A DNA stretch of 63,847 nucleotides, from assembly GCA_905221605.1 (NCBI GenBank), contig CAJNDS010002122.1, forward strand, positions 592,501 through 656,347, given 5' to 3'. A model generated the notes under the pieces. The model saw only the letters and a list, made by a program, of their open reading frames with translations. It searched no databases and was not told the DNA's origin. Source of the DNA: Symbiodinium natans. Taxonomy: Eukaryota > Sar > Dinophyceae > Suessiales > Symbiodiniaceae. Below are positions 49,797 to 60,729 of this stretch, in pieces; positions within the stretch are counted from its first letter, which is position 1; each line of letters starts with the position of its first letter. The translations under genes were made by a program, and so were the position numbers.

Positions 49797-50036
49797 TGGG
49801 GCTTTGGGGTTGTTGGAGGCTGTAGAACTGAGGGTGCAGCGCTTCAGGCATTGGGCCCGTGGGATGTGGGGTTTGGGCCCTAGGGCCTTAGAGCTTTCGG
49901 GCTTTAGGGTCTAGGGCTTGAGGGTTGAGGGCCTTAGGGTTTAGGGCTTTAGGGCTTTGGGGTTTCGGGTTGAGGGCCTTAGGGATTAGGTCACTAGGGG
50001 GTGTCAGGGTGTTAGCGCAGGGTGTAGGGTTTCTGG

Positions 50037-50218
50037 GGTTTAGGGTTTAGGGTTTAGGGTTGAATCCTCAACCCTAAACCCCAAACCCCAAACCCCAAAC
50101 CCCAAACCCTAAACCCCAAGCCCGAAACCCTAAACCCTAAACCCCAAACCCTAAACCCTAAACCCTAAACCCTAAACCCTAAACCCTAAACCCTAAACCC
50201 TAAACCCTAAACCCTACG
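50037..50218. repeat. Head-to-head telomeric junction
   Basis: TTTAGGG units to about 50064, then within ten bases a switch to CCCCAAA/CCCTAAA units to 50218. Confidence 0.93.
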
Positions 50219-50313
50219 CAGCGTTCTCCAACTACGGCCCCAGGCCTATCAGCAGCGGAGCCGAAGTGATGAGCTCCGACTCGTCGAGGCCTTCAAGCAG
50301 CATCTTCTAGCCT
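50219..50313 (+). CDS. Exon-like island (hypothetical)
   Basis: One plus-strand frame reads RSVLQLRPQAYQQRSRSDEL then VEAFKQHLLAF and stops; a second frame is also open. No family is recognised. Confidence 0.3.
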
Positions 50314-50329
50314 TCTAGCCCTAAACCCT

Positions 50330-51535
50330 AAACCTTAAACCCTAAACCCTAAACCCCAAGCCCTAAACCCGAAACCCTAAACCCTAAACCCTAAGCCCTA
50401 AACCCGAAACCCTAAACCCGAAACCCTAAACCCTAAACCCACCCTAAACCGCAAACCCGAAGCCCGAAACCCTAAACCCGAAACCCCACACCATGAGTCA
50501 GGAAATGCAAGAGCAAAAGCCAAACACAGCCCCACCACCTGCACAAGAGCCTACATGCTTCTAGGGTTCAGTGCTTGGGGTTTAGGGCTTCGGGTTTGGG
50601 GTGTAGGGTTTCAAGTTTAGCGTTTAGGGCTTGGGACAAGGGCATGCGGAACTGCAACACCCGTAAATTCTAAACCCTCAACCACCCTTAAACCCTAAAA
50701 CCTGAAGCTACAAAATCACCCCTTGCAAGCCCACGAGCTTCGCCAAAACCAGGGTCTGGGGCAACCCTAAACCCGAAACCCTAAACCCTAAACCCTAAAC
50801 CCTAAACCCTAAACCCGAAACCCTTCTATACGGCGCTTAGACCCATTAGAGTAACATAAATGAAGCTCATACTTCCTTGGGCTCTTAAACGACAGAGAGA
50901 CCCCAAGCCCACACCCAAAGCCAAGATGCCAAGAAATACCAACCATCAGGCGTAAACCCCAAGCCGTAAACCCTAAATACCAAACCCCACATCCCTGATC
51001 ACAAACCCCAAAGCCCAAACCCAAAGCCCTAAATCCTCACAACCCTAAACCCCTAAACCCTAAACCCCTAAACCCTAAACCCTAAACCCTAAACCCCTAA
51101 ACCCTAAACCCTCAACCCTCAACAACCCCTAAACCCTAAACCCTAAACCCTCAACCCCTAAACCCTAAACCCTAAACCCTAAACCCTAAACCCTAAACCC
51201 CTAAACCCCTAAACCCCTAAACCCCCAAACCCCTAAACCCCCACCCCCTAAACCCTAAACCCCTAAACCCTGAACCCTAAACCCTCAACCCTCAACAACC
51301 CCTAAACCCTAAACCCTAAACCCCTAAACCCTAAACCCTAAACCCTAACCCCAAACCCCCAAACCCCTAAGCCCTACACCCCTAAACCCCTAAACCCTGA
51401 ACCCCAAGCCCTAAAGCCTAAACCCTAAACCAAACCCCCAAGCCCTAAACCCTAAACCCTACACCCCTAAACCCTAAACCCTAAACCCCTAAGCCCCTAA
51501 ACCCCTAAACCCCTAAACCCCCAAACCCCCTAAGC
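50330..51535 (-). repeat. Degenerate and clean CCCTAAA/CCCCTAAA tracts
   Basis: Clean tracts at 50330-50490, 50766-50818 and 51035-51535, the last mixing CCCTAAA and CCCCTAAA units. The unique islands 50500-50760 and 50825-51020 show no gene. Confidence 0.8.
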
Positions 51536-51624
51536 CTTGGAGCCCGGAGGCGCCTTCCCAAGAAGCATCGCGCTGGGCAAAGTCCACCAGCGCTGCCGGG
51601 AGAACGTCGGCCCCTTCCTCTTTG
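51536..51624 (+). CDS. Exon-like island (hypothetical), partly duplicated downstream
   Basis: Lies as CCCTAAA-island-TTTAGGG. The plus-strand frame reads GAFPRSIALGKVHQRCRENV then GPFLFE. The last 30 bases recur at 51936-51966. Confidence 0.4.
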
Positions 51625-51894
51625 AGGGTTTAGGGTTTGGGGTTTAGGGTTTGGGGTTTAGGGTTTTGGTTTCAGGGTTTAGGGTTTGGGGCTTAGGGTT
51701 TAGAGTTCAGGGTATAGGGTTTAGGGTTTAGGGCTTAGGGCTTAGGGTTTAGGGTTTTGGGCCCTAAACCCTCAACCCCTCAAACTTTGCCCTTTTCGGC
51801 ACTCCTCGGCATCAGCAGCCCGGCCGACCGGCCTTTCGGGTTTGGGGTTTAGGGTTCAGAGTCTAGCTAGGGTTTGGGGTTTAGGGTTTATGCG

Positions 51895-51966
51895 AGAGAT
51901 CATTGCGGACCCATCCAGAAGCGATCAGCACTTGCCGGGAGAACGTCGGCCCCTTCCTCTTTGGGG
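51895..51966 (+). CDS. Exon-like island sharing its end with 51536-51624
   Basis: The plus-strand frame THPEAISTCRENVGPFLF has the same CRENVGPFLF ending encoded by nearly identical bases, with an unrelated left half. No family is recognised. Confidence 0.35.
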
Positions 51967-52065
51967 GTTTAGGGTTTAGGGTTTAGGGTTTGGGGTTTGG
52001 GGTTTAGGGTTTAGGGTTAGGGTTTAAGGTTTAGGGTTTGGGGTATGGGGTTTGGGGTTAAGAGT

Positions 52066-53060
52066 TCAGGGCTCAGACCCAGACAGCTAAACCTCCCGGA
52101 GACCCTAAACCTCAAACCCTACATCCTAAACCCTAAACCCTAAACCTCAAAACGTAAACCCGAAAACCCATGGGGCAGAGGGCTCAAGTCCTTGGGATGG
52201 CAGCCAGATGGGCAACAATGTGTTCGTGTTTCGGGTTTAGGGTTTAGGGTTTAGGGTTTAGGGTTTAGGGTTTAGGGTTTGGTTTAGGGTTTAGGGTTTA
52301 GGGTTTAGGGTTTAGGGTTTAGGGTTCAGGGTTCAGGGCTCAGACCCAGACAGCTAAACCTCCCGGAAGCCCTAAACCTCAAACCCCAAACCCTAAACCC
52401 CAAGCCCTAAACCCTAAACCCCAAAACCTAAACCCGAAAACCCATGGGGCAGAGGGCTCAAGTCCTTGGGATGGCAGCCAGATGGGCAACAATGTGTTTG
52501 TGTTTCGGGTTTAGGGTTTAGGGTTTAGGGTTTGGTTTAGGGTTTAGGGTTTAGGGTTTAGGGTTTAGGGTTTAGGGTTTAGGGTTCAGGGCAGGGGTCA
52601 GACCCAGACAGCTAAACCTCCCGGAAGCCCTAAACCTCAAACCCCAAACCCTAAACCCCAAGCCCTAAACCCTAAACCCCAAAACGTAAACCCGAAAAAA
52701 AAAAACATGGAGCAGAGGGCTCAAGTCCTTGGGATGGCAGCAAGATGGGCAACAATGTGTTTGTGTTTCGGGTTTAGGCTTTAGGGTTTAGGGTTTAGGG
52801 TAGGGTTTAGGGTTTAGGGTTTAGGGTTTAGGGTTTAGGGTTTAGGGTTTAGGGTTTAGGGTTTAGGGTTTAGGGTTCAGGGTTCAGGGTTCAGGCCTCA
52901 GACCCAGACAGCTAAACCTCCCGGAAGCCCTAAACCTCAAACCCTACATCCTAAACCCTAAGCCCTAAACCCTAAACCCCAAAACCTAAACCCGAAAACC
53001 CATGGGGCAGAGGGCTCAAGTCCTTGGGATGGCAGCCAGATGGGCAACAATATGTTTGTG
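52066..53060 (+). repeat. Four-copy tandem repeat with telomeric linkers
   Basis: Units begin CAGACCCAGACAGCTAAACC at 52074, 52341, 52599 and 52899. Each has a core ending ATGGGCAACAATGTGTTTGT, followed by a TTTAGGG tract of varying length. The third unit has a run of A where the others have CCC. Confidence 0.9.
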
Positions 53061-53510
53061 TTTGGGGTTTGTGGTTTAGGGCCTCTGTACTATCGTCGCA
53101 AGACCTCCATGTCCATGCCCTCTACTTCTAAATCTCGCAGCACCGGTGGCCTCTTTGATGTTCGTAGCAGAAACTCCTATTTCCTTTACATAACTTTGTA
53201 GATTCCCCTATGTTGTCATAAGAAAAATTTATTTCCATGTTTTTGCATAGGAAAACCTTCACTTCCCTAGAGAGGGCAACCCATGTGTTTCGCTTTGTTC
53301 TGTTGCGCGTGTCAACGGCTTCCCTAGGTTTGTCTGCCTGCATCCTTGGGTTCAAGTGCCCTAACATGGCAATATTTGGGATATAAGTACAGTTATAGGG
53401 GTCGGAATTATTACTACAAGTATTCCCTTATGGACCCTCTGTCATTCTCTTCTTACAATATCCCCCCCAAAAGACAAAAAACTCTTCTAATCTTTTGAGG
53501 CCCCTATAGC
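53061..53510. other. Unique AT-balanced segment
   Basis: No confident gene. A piece of MITE interior (CAAGTGCCCTAACATGG, AGTACAGTTATAGGGG) lies at 53350-53400. Confidence 0.4.
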
Positions 53511-53642
53511 ACTTGGAAGTTCTTGGTGCTTATTGACCCAAACATAACTGTGCTTATCACCCGAGTATAACCGTGGTAGGGCACGTAACGGGGCGTATAA
53601 GTTGGTTTTAGTACAGCCAGAATTGGGTTAAACCCTCCAAGT
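53511..53642. mobile_element. Degenerate MITE copy
   Basis: Left end ACTTGGAAGTTCTTGGTGCT, right end AACCCTCCAAGT; many substitutions against the other copies. Confidence 0.55.
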
Positions 53643-53715
53643 ATAGTACAGTGGTGGAGCAGGGAAGGCTCCGGGCAGGCATGCTGTGAAGACATCGTGG
53701 CACGGACGCTGGGAA

Positions 53716-53989
53716 CAGGGTTCAGGGTTTAGGGTTTAGGGTCAGGGTTCAGGGTTCAGGGTTCAGGGTTCAGGGTTCAGGGTTCAGGGTTCAGGGTTCA
53801 GGGTTCAGGGTTCAGGGTTCAGGGTTTAGGGTTTAGGGTTTAGGGTTTAGGGTTTAGGGTGTAGGGTGTAGGGTGTAGGGCTTAGGGTTTAGGGTGTAGG
53901 GCTTAGGGTTTAGGGTTTAGGGTTTACAGTCTAGGGTCTAGGGTCTAGGGTCTAGGGTTTAGGGTTTAGGGTTTAGGGTTTAGAGTTTG
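53716..53989 (+). repeat. Telomeric tract with TTCAGGG block
   Basis: About 16 consecutive TTCAGGG units, then TTTAGGG, TGTAGGG and TCTAGGG blocks. It is the target of LINE 2. Confidence 0.94.
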
Positions 53990-54000
53990 GGGTTTGGAGT
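53990..54000 (+). repeat. Target-site duplication of LINE 2, 3' side
   Basis: GGGTTTGGAGT, identical to 60894-60904. Confidence 0.9.
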
Positions 54001-54006
54001 TTTTTT

Positions 54007-54552
54007 TTATGGCAGCCATGCGCATGCAAGAGCTTTGGCGTGTCTTTTGAACAAGCGGGGGCAGCGCGTCGGCGCAGATTCCAGGAAAGACAGGAAGTGG
54101 GGGTCCTTATTAAGGAGGTGTTTGAGGCCTAGGAAATCTTGCCTGTTCTCCTCCGTATCTATGAAGTTTAGCCTTATGTATTCCTTAAGTACCGGTAATG
54201 CATACTCCGTATTGAGGTCTAGCCAATACCTTTGAGGGTGCCCTCCATGTGAAGACTTGGTGAATTTGATCCTATCCTTCCAACCCGGAGAGTATACTAC
54301 GTGGTGCACGGGATTGTTGGGCGGCGTAGCCAAGCTAACTGCCAATTGCTTTAACTGGGCAGCAGTCAGAATTTGGGATGGTAGCGTGGGTCGGCCAGCT
54401 AGCATCCAAACCCGCCGATTCGAGATGTGTGAATAATATGAATCCTTAACTCCTAGTGCTCTACGAAGATATCTGTGGTACCAAGCATCTATGGTCTTTA
54501 GGTGCTTAATTTCCAGAGTAAGCGTATCCAATCCGTACAGTAAAGTAGGCAA
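54007..54552 (-). pseudogene. LINE 2 ORF2: C-terminal domain after the reverse transcriptase
   Basis: 181 codons beginning TLLYGLDTLTL, the usual post-RT region of LINEs (LPTLLYG, LRRALGVK, HISNRRVW), and ending ACAWLP before TAA. The stop codon merges with the poly(A) tail, so there is no 3' untranslated region. The frame differs from that of the RT; the break is at about 54550-54590. Confidence 0.75.
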
Positions 54553-54583
54553 GACTGTGGCATGGAAGATTCTAGTTTTAGTT

Positions 54584-55735
54584 TTAGAGTTGATGCGCGA
54601 TCTCCAGAAATGTTGCAGCTTGATGTAGGATGACTTTACGAGCTTCTATGGCGTGCTTAGTAGCCTTTTCCCATGTAACCTGTGAGCCTAAATATTTGGT
54701 GTCAGTGGTTATGGGGACCGGGGAGCCATCGGCAAAATATAAGACCTGGGGGGCATCGGCGTTGTACTCCAGAGACACTGTTTTTTCCTTGTTCAGTAGC
54801 ATCCCGTAGAGGGTGGCTTCTACTTCAATAGCCTTAAGAATGTCGTTCATTTGTGGCTTTGTAACCGAAATGAGGAACGTGTCATCGGCGTATTCAAGAT
54901 CGTAGACAGGCTTGCCTACCGACCATGAGTTAGGGGGAGTGCCATGTGTACGGAGCCTGTGGTCTACATCGAAGAAGGGTACTGTCATAACCATAATAAA
55001 TAGATAGGGACTTAGGGGGCAGCCTTGCCAAATACCGGTGTGCGGTGTAGCCTTGGCGAGGTCCCCGAAGGGCCCTCGCGTATAGAATGTTTGATTGGTA
55101 TAGAGATCTCTGATAATATCTACGTATTGGCGGTGTACTCCAAGGCGATCCAATGCGATAATCATGGAATCATGATCTACTTTGTCAAACGCCATTCTCC
55201 AATCTAGGAATAGCAGCTGAAAGGGAGAGCCTGTTTTCAACGCTAGGTCTTGCAGTCTGCGTAATACGAACAGTGGTTGTTGCGTGGATCTATTAGCCCT
55301 GAAGCCAAATTGCGTGCTCCGGAGTTGATGGTCGTGCGCTTTAGCGAGTCTTTTTTGAAGTAACGCCGCGTAGATTTTATAGAAAGTATTAAGTAAGGAA
55401 ATTGGCCTATAGTTAGCAGGGTCTGATTCTGAGCCTTCTTTATAAATGCTAACGATAAGAGCCTCTTTCCACTCTTGGGGAACCGTGGCGCTACTGAAGC
55501 ATTCGTTGAACATTTCCGGGAGCTGTTGTTCCCCTATGTAATCCAGAAGTAGTACCAACTCATTGCGAATATTATCCGGACCTGGTGCTTTAGCTTTGCG
55601 TAGTTGCTTGATAACGTCAGAGAGTTCTATCATCGTGAAGGGTAAAGGCGGTGTAGCCGAGGGCGCGTGTAATGGCGGTGATTCCCGTAGCAATTCCCTT
55701 TCTTCTTCCGTGACCGTGGTGGGACCCCATTGCAT
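54584..55735 (-). pseudogene. LINE 2 ORF2: reverse transcriptase
   Basis: 383 codons of continuous RT: AKAPGPDNIRNELVLLL at 49-65, YRPISLLNTFYKIYA at 109-123, motif A LDWRMAFDKVDHDS at 177-190, motif B QGCPLSPYLF at 237-246, motif C EYADDTFLI at 281-289, and the thumb side LNKEKTVSLEYN. All catalytic aspartates are present. It begins after a frame break from the linker at 55630-56019 and stops at 54584, ahead of the C-terminal domain in another frame. Confidence 0.9.
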
Positions 55736-55739
55736 ATTG

Positions 55740-56019
55740 GCGAGGTGGTCTGAGAAAGCCTCATGCTGTTTATCCCAGGGAACCGACCTTCCTTTTTAAG
55801 CCTGGATTTTCTTTCTCTACATCCCGTTTTCATTTTACGGAGGTTCCTCCATAGCGCTTGCGCCCCCTGATTGTGGGATTGCAAGACCTGATCCCGTAGC
55901 CAGTTGCGTTTTACTTTACGAGCTTGTGTTTTGAGCCTTTTGTATTCCTGAGTGGCCTGAGGGTCCCCATGTGCTTTACTGCTTCGATTTCCTCTGCAAG
56001 TGTTGGAGTGATCCAGCAC
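55740..56019 (-). pseudogene. LINE 2 ORF2: basic linker between RNase H and RT
   Basis: QEYKRLKTQARKVKRNWLRD then QGAQALWRNLRKMKTG, the basic helical segment that precedes the RT fingers in many LINEs; frame-shifted relative to both neighbours. Confidence 0.6.
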
Positions 56020-56099
56020 GTCCTCGGTTTAACCGGCAGTTTAGCGAATGTATTCTCCTCTGCCGTCCGTAGGGCCTGTGAGATGCGGTCCGGCGCGAT

Positions 56100-56650
56100 T
56101 TTGTGATGATAGGGAGAGTGGCGTTTGCATCGGCCAAGAAGGGGAGGTTGGTAGGGGTGAGGTAGAGGTGCTGTTCAAAGCGGCCACCTATCCTTACTCC
56201 ATCTTGTTTTGCCTGTCCTGCCAGCTCGTCCGCCATGTCATTGTATTCGTGACCTGAGTGGCCTTTAACCCAGGTCCACTTGACTGTTGTCCTGGTCTTT
56301 AGGAGGGAATAAATTCGTTTGGCGTTGTAGACCATAGCCTTGTGCCTAGTCGGGCGAAATGCTCCTGTAACCATACCTTCCACCCACTTACTGTCAAAGC
56401 AGAATGTAACTGTGGGGGGGATAGCGTCTATCGCCAACAAATACAACGCTGCTTCCATCCACGTGGACAATTCTCCGGTATTGTTACTCCCAACAACTGC
56501 CCCTATTGAAAAAGGCGAAGTGCCCGTAATAACCGGGCCCCTGGCCTTATGCGTAGGGAGTCCATTTACTACCAAAACAAAACCCCAGCCGGCTGGCGTT
56601 GTGCTGGTGCATTTACCCCTCGAGCCCGAGCCATCCGTGTAGACTTCTAC
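56100..56650 (-). pseudogene. LINE 2 ORF2: RNase H domain, placed before the RT
   Basis: Type I RNase H with all four catalytic acids visible: YTDGSGS (D), GELSTWMEAALYLL (E), CFDSKWVEGM (D) and WVKGHSGHEYNDMADELAG (H...D). It degrades the RNA strand of RNA-DNA hybrids. It lies between the endonuclease and the RT, whereas in I, R1, Ingi and other RNH-bearing LINEs it follows the RT. It is in the same reading frame as the RT, though stops lie between them. Confidence 0.85.
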
Positions 56651-56688
56651 TGGGAGCGCAGGGCTTGGCTGTGTAGCCTCGGTTTCTT

Positions 56689-58000
56689 CTAGATAGAGTG
56701 CTTTCCTAAATTCTTTGTTGAATGTCTCGCGCTGTTGCCTAGTAGCGTTGTACTCCAGGGGGGGGGGGGGGGTCTGGGTTGCCTCTGCCTACGCACCCCT
56801 AAACGGACGCTGACCTCTGTAAGAAGTAGGTAATGATCGCTTGGAAAGCCTGTATTATGTACTGCTTTAACTTTTCTGATCGTGGGAAGCCATTTCCTAG
56901 GGGCAATCAGTCTGTCCAGGCTTTGAAATCGAACCGGGTCTACGTGCGGTGTAGCCAGTTTATTGGGAGGGAGCGTATCTAATCCCAGGAACGCTCGAAT
57001 TTCCGAAACCAGCGAGAGCTGATCCGACTCTGGCAAGGGGAGCGCAACAAAACGATCCCACATTTGTAGGAGCACTAGGGGTCCAGAATGAACTGGTCCC
57101 AGTTGTCCGGAGGTGAGAATTTATCCCTGTATGTGACACGCCTGACCAAGTTGGATTGTTTAAAGGATAAAGCGTCTGCAAACCCCAGAGATTTTAACAA
57201 AGCGGTGTAGAAGGTGCGGTTGGAGTGTGATTTAGTATTGGCAGAGAGTTTGCCCTTACCGTAAATATTAGGCCCCAGAAAATCCATCTCGGCGGCAAAC
57301 CTCCCTTGTAGCCTGACATTGTAGTCGCCTAGTACGTAAACCGGCTCAGGTTGCGGAATGGTTGTGAGTATGTCCTCAAGCATGTTCCAGAAGGGGGTCT
57401 TACGCTCCTCTTCATGTGATTTGTCGTGTGGGGCATAAACCCCAAGAATATGTATCGAGCCTGACTTGGATGAGATAATAACTTGCAAGATACGGGAAGA
57501 ATGTTGAATGATGTTGCTTATGTGAGGAACCATTTTTGGCGATATAACCGCTGTGACACCTGACCATTTATCTTTGTTGTTGCCATTGACCACAAAAAGG
57601 TAGCCTTGACTTTGAAATGAATAGTGAGACTTGGAATGGGTTTCTGTTAACATCAATACGTCTAGCTGTTGAGTATGCATGAGAGCAAGGACCTCCTGAT
57701 GCTTAAAGAGTTCAGCCATTCCCTGAACATTTTGTGTGCCTATTCGAAGAGAAGAGCCATAAGCTATGGGCGGTGTAGCCATTAGCTTTGTGATCTTTCC
57801 CTGCCTAACTCCGATTGCCGATTGTCGAAGAACAAGCCTACGAAAATTTCCGGCATTGGTAGTCTTCCTGTCTTTCCCATGATCTGCTTTCAAGGGAACC
57901 CTTCCCTTTACCAGGTTGTTTCCCGAGTTCCCTGGCAATACGTTAGCTCTAAAGGACCCCCGCCACTGACGATAATATCGTCTACGTAGACAGCGAGCCC
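56689..58000 (-). pseudogene. LINE 2 ORF2: APE-type endonuclease
   Basis: RIGTQNVQGM, DVLMLTETHSKSHY, ILGVYAPHDKS and VYVLGDYNVRLQGRF follow in order in the frame of 57075-59021. The domain is cut at WDQFILDP by a stop at 57075 and continues in another frame to FPSDHYLLLTEVSVRL (the SDH motif), ending at 56689 after a poly-G run (56759-56774). It nicks the target to prime reverse transcription. Confidence 0.85.
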
Positions 58001-59021
58001 CGGGCCCCCGGCCTAAAAGAGCTTTGGCGGGAAGGGGTGGGGACAAACACTCTTCGTTAGCCACCGGAGTGGCACCCGGCAAGCCTCGTTGAGGCGGTGT
58101 AGGCCTACTAGCAAGAATGAAAGTATTCTTTAAATTCTTTGAATTCCCAGTACCATTGGAAACTTTCTGACCTACCCCTTCAGGGTAAGGTTGGATGTGG
58201 GTAAGGTGGTTGGTAGGGGAGTGTAGTGGACGACAACCCGTTTTGTTTTGAACAAAACGGTATTGTGGCTTTGTAACCTTTTTGGAAAAGGAGATCTTAA
58301 CTCCTTCTTTATTTCTGTAGCATTTTCTTCTCCCAGATCGTGGCGGTGTAGCTCGGGGGTTTAGGATGGGGAGCTCCTGTGGGATCGGGGATTTGGGCTG
58401 CATATGAGATAATAAGAAAGCTCTTGACAGCTTCAGCTCAGGTATGGGAGTGGGATGTGGGGGTATAAGGTCATTGAGGGAGATCTCTACTCTAGTTGTG
58501 GTGTTACCATTGAGGGCATGCATCAAACGATTAAGGATTCTTTGGAGTACAGCAAGGTAGTCAATGGAATACCCCAACCTAAAAGGTCCCTGACCCGGCG
58601 GTGTAGCCTGTGCTCTGCTCCATGTTCTTTTTGTTCTGCAAGAGCTTGCGGAGCGGCAGATCATTGCTGTGGAGTGTCCCAAAGTGGAAAAGACTCCGAG
58701 AACGGCCAGGGCATCCAGGACTACAATTAAGGGGTTATGGCGCTGTGGGCAGGTGTAGTAGAAAACGGTAATGCCTGCTACTAGATGCCACATGATTGCC
58801 CTAGAAAGGTGGGGGGAGGCGGGTTGTTTGTGATGCTTCTTACCCCTAAATTGTGCTCTGCGGAGTGGACTCCTATCCCAACCAATGCATCTACTGGTGA
58901 GGTGGGGTTCCTGGAATCTGCTGGGCGTTGTACCCAGGAAGGAAAAGGCGCTACCTCCCTGTCTCTTAAAGGCAGCCGTGCTCAACCCGAACCCGCGGCA
59001 GTCTGTGTTAAGAAATTTCAA
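58001..59021 (-). pseudogene. LINE 2: N-terminal part of ORF2, unrecognised
   Basis: Continuous with the endonuclease frame. Basic and proline-rich, with repeated ATPP-type tetrapeptides (RATPPRSG, QATPPGQG, RPTPPQRG) and two short hydrophobic stretches (VVLDALAVLGVF). No domain is recognised. Confidence 0.5.
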
Positions 59022-59051
59022 AAGTAGGCAGACGCAGCCTTAAATATGGGA

Positions 59052-59900
59052 TTAGGGCGGTGTAGTCCGGGGAGCACTGGACTGCAAAATTGAAACATGC
59101 AACAGGCGCTGAGGCCATTCCCGCAATTCTGTAGGGACCCCGTCACTTGCCTTTACCCTTGCCGGGGCTAGGGGTCCTTGCGGAATATTGGCTCCCGCTG
59201 CTGGCGGTGTAACCATGGGAGCCCCCTCAAAAGTTCCGGCCTGGTAGTTCCCCACCTTGTGCTGTGGGGCAGCTACCTTGTCACAATACTCGTCCCAACA
59301 ATAGCTGACAGCATCAACTTTGCTGATGGTCATTGGGATCGGGAAGGGATTCATGGCCGAATTATAGATAAACGGCGCGCTCCAGTGGGGCTGCGATTTA
59401 CTCAGGGTAATACCCTTCGAGGAACCTTTGGCTCCGAGGGCTGCCTGGGTGAAAACTTGCTTCTCAGCGACGTCCAACTCGTGCTGAACTCCAAAAGTCA
59501 GCTGGTTCCAGCAGCGGGCCCAAAGATTTTCCTCGTCCCCCTGAGGCGGTTTAGCTGACATGAGGTCGTACAGCTCTGTGTCCACTTCGAGAAGGCCACG
59601 TAGCTCACCACCCTGCTCGTAGTACGTCATCCGAGCCCAAGCACGGGCTTGGGGGTTGAACTCCCTCGTGGCGGCGGGCTTCATGACGGTCAGCGTGCGC
59701 CAAAGGATGACGATGGGCTCCGGCGTTGTACCCTGCACCTCTGAGGAGCAGTTTATCACTGAGAGTGCCACCCGCAAAGGCAGCTCAAGCTTGCGTTGGA
59801 ACTGCGGTGAGGCTGCGGTAACCCGGATGTGGTGCTGCTTGACGGGCGTTTTAGCGTCCTTGTACAGAGGGCATCCTGCAGGCTTCCACGAATGCTTTGC
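59052..59900 (-). pseudogene. LINE 2 ORF1, C-terminal part (frameshifted)
   Basis: VKQHHIRVTAASPQFQRKLE, MTYYEQGGELRGLLEVDTEL and YCWDEYCDKVAAPQHK, ending TTPP at the stop 59052. It continues ORF1 after a frame change at about 59870-59880. Confidence 0.65.
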
Positions 59901-60729
59901 GGCACGAGAAGTCCTTGAACTGCAGCATTGTGACCGTAGACCACGCGTGTGGGCCTGCTGGCGGTGTAGACGGATCCACGGCGAGGGCCGCAAGACACCA
60001 AAGTCTGCAGGAGTCTGAGGCGTTGTAGACGCGCTGGTGGATGAACTGCTTGATGTACTCCAGCTGCTCCAGCATCCAGTTAATCTGGAAAAGCCTGTCA
60101 GTGGGTGCGAGCGTTTTATCCCAGCCAGACGTGACCACAAGCATGGCGCTCTCCTTCTTTTGCTGCTGTCGATTGTCTGAGGCTAGCCACTGCAAGGACT
60201 CCTGGGTCTTGAGGATCTTGTCGTCGAGCTTGCCGATGACGTTCTCAACCTGCGTGATAAGGTTGAAGATTTCGGGTCGTAAGACCCCGATGTGGTAGTC
60301 GCGAATGGTCTGGAGAACCTCACTCCTTGTAAGGAGCGGTGTAGCCATGTAGGCTTGCATAGCCCCCACATCGTTAATGTCCACGCCCCTTTGCGCAGCT
60401 GTCATCTGGTACGCGACGTCCGTCTCTATGGGCATGGGCTGGAAGAGGGAGGAAGGGGTCCGCCTCTCGGTGGGGAGGTCGCGGACCCCTTCTTCCACAA
60501 TAGCGTCTCTCTCCGCGGCCTCCATGACCTGGTCCGAGGGCGGTGTAGCGTGAGACTGGACCGTAGACGCCAAGGTGGACGGGGGCCCTCTCTTGGCAGC
60601 ACGCCTTGCGTCGAACCACATGTCCTGGCCAGCGCTGTAGACGTCGTGCTGAGTGGCCTGCCTCTGGGCCTCAAGGCGGCGGTAGGCCTGGCTGAGCTCT
60701 GCCCCCAGTCCGGAGTCACGTCCGCTCAT
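59851..60729 (-). pseudogene. LINE 2 ORF1, N-terminal part
   Basis: ATG at 60729: MSGRDSGLGAELSQAYRRLE. A helical region (LITQVENVIGKLDDKILKTQ) follows, then TSGWDKTLAPTDRLFQINWM. The end reads WSTVTMLQFKDFSCRKAFVE, an esf1/RRM-like C-terminal element seen in dinoflagellate LINE ORF1 proteins (from memory). It probably binds element RNA. Broken by a frameshift at about 59870. Confidence 0.65.

Noticed and set aside
57769-57785. Spliced-leader relic from GTAGCCATTA
   Set aside because: It is one instance of the LINE 2 decamer GGCGGTGTAG followed by a coding ATG; the leader match is only nine bases.
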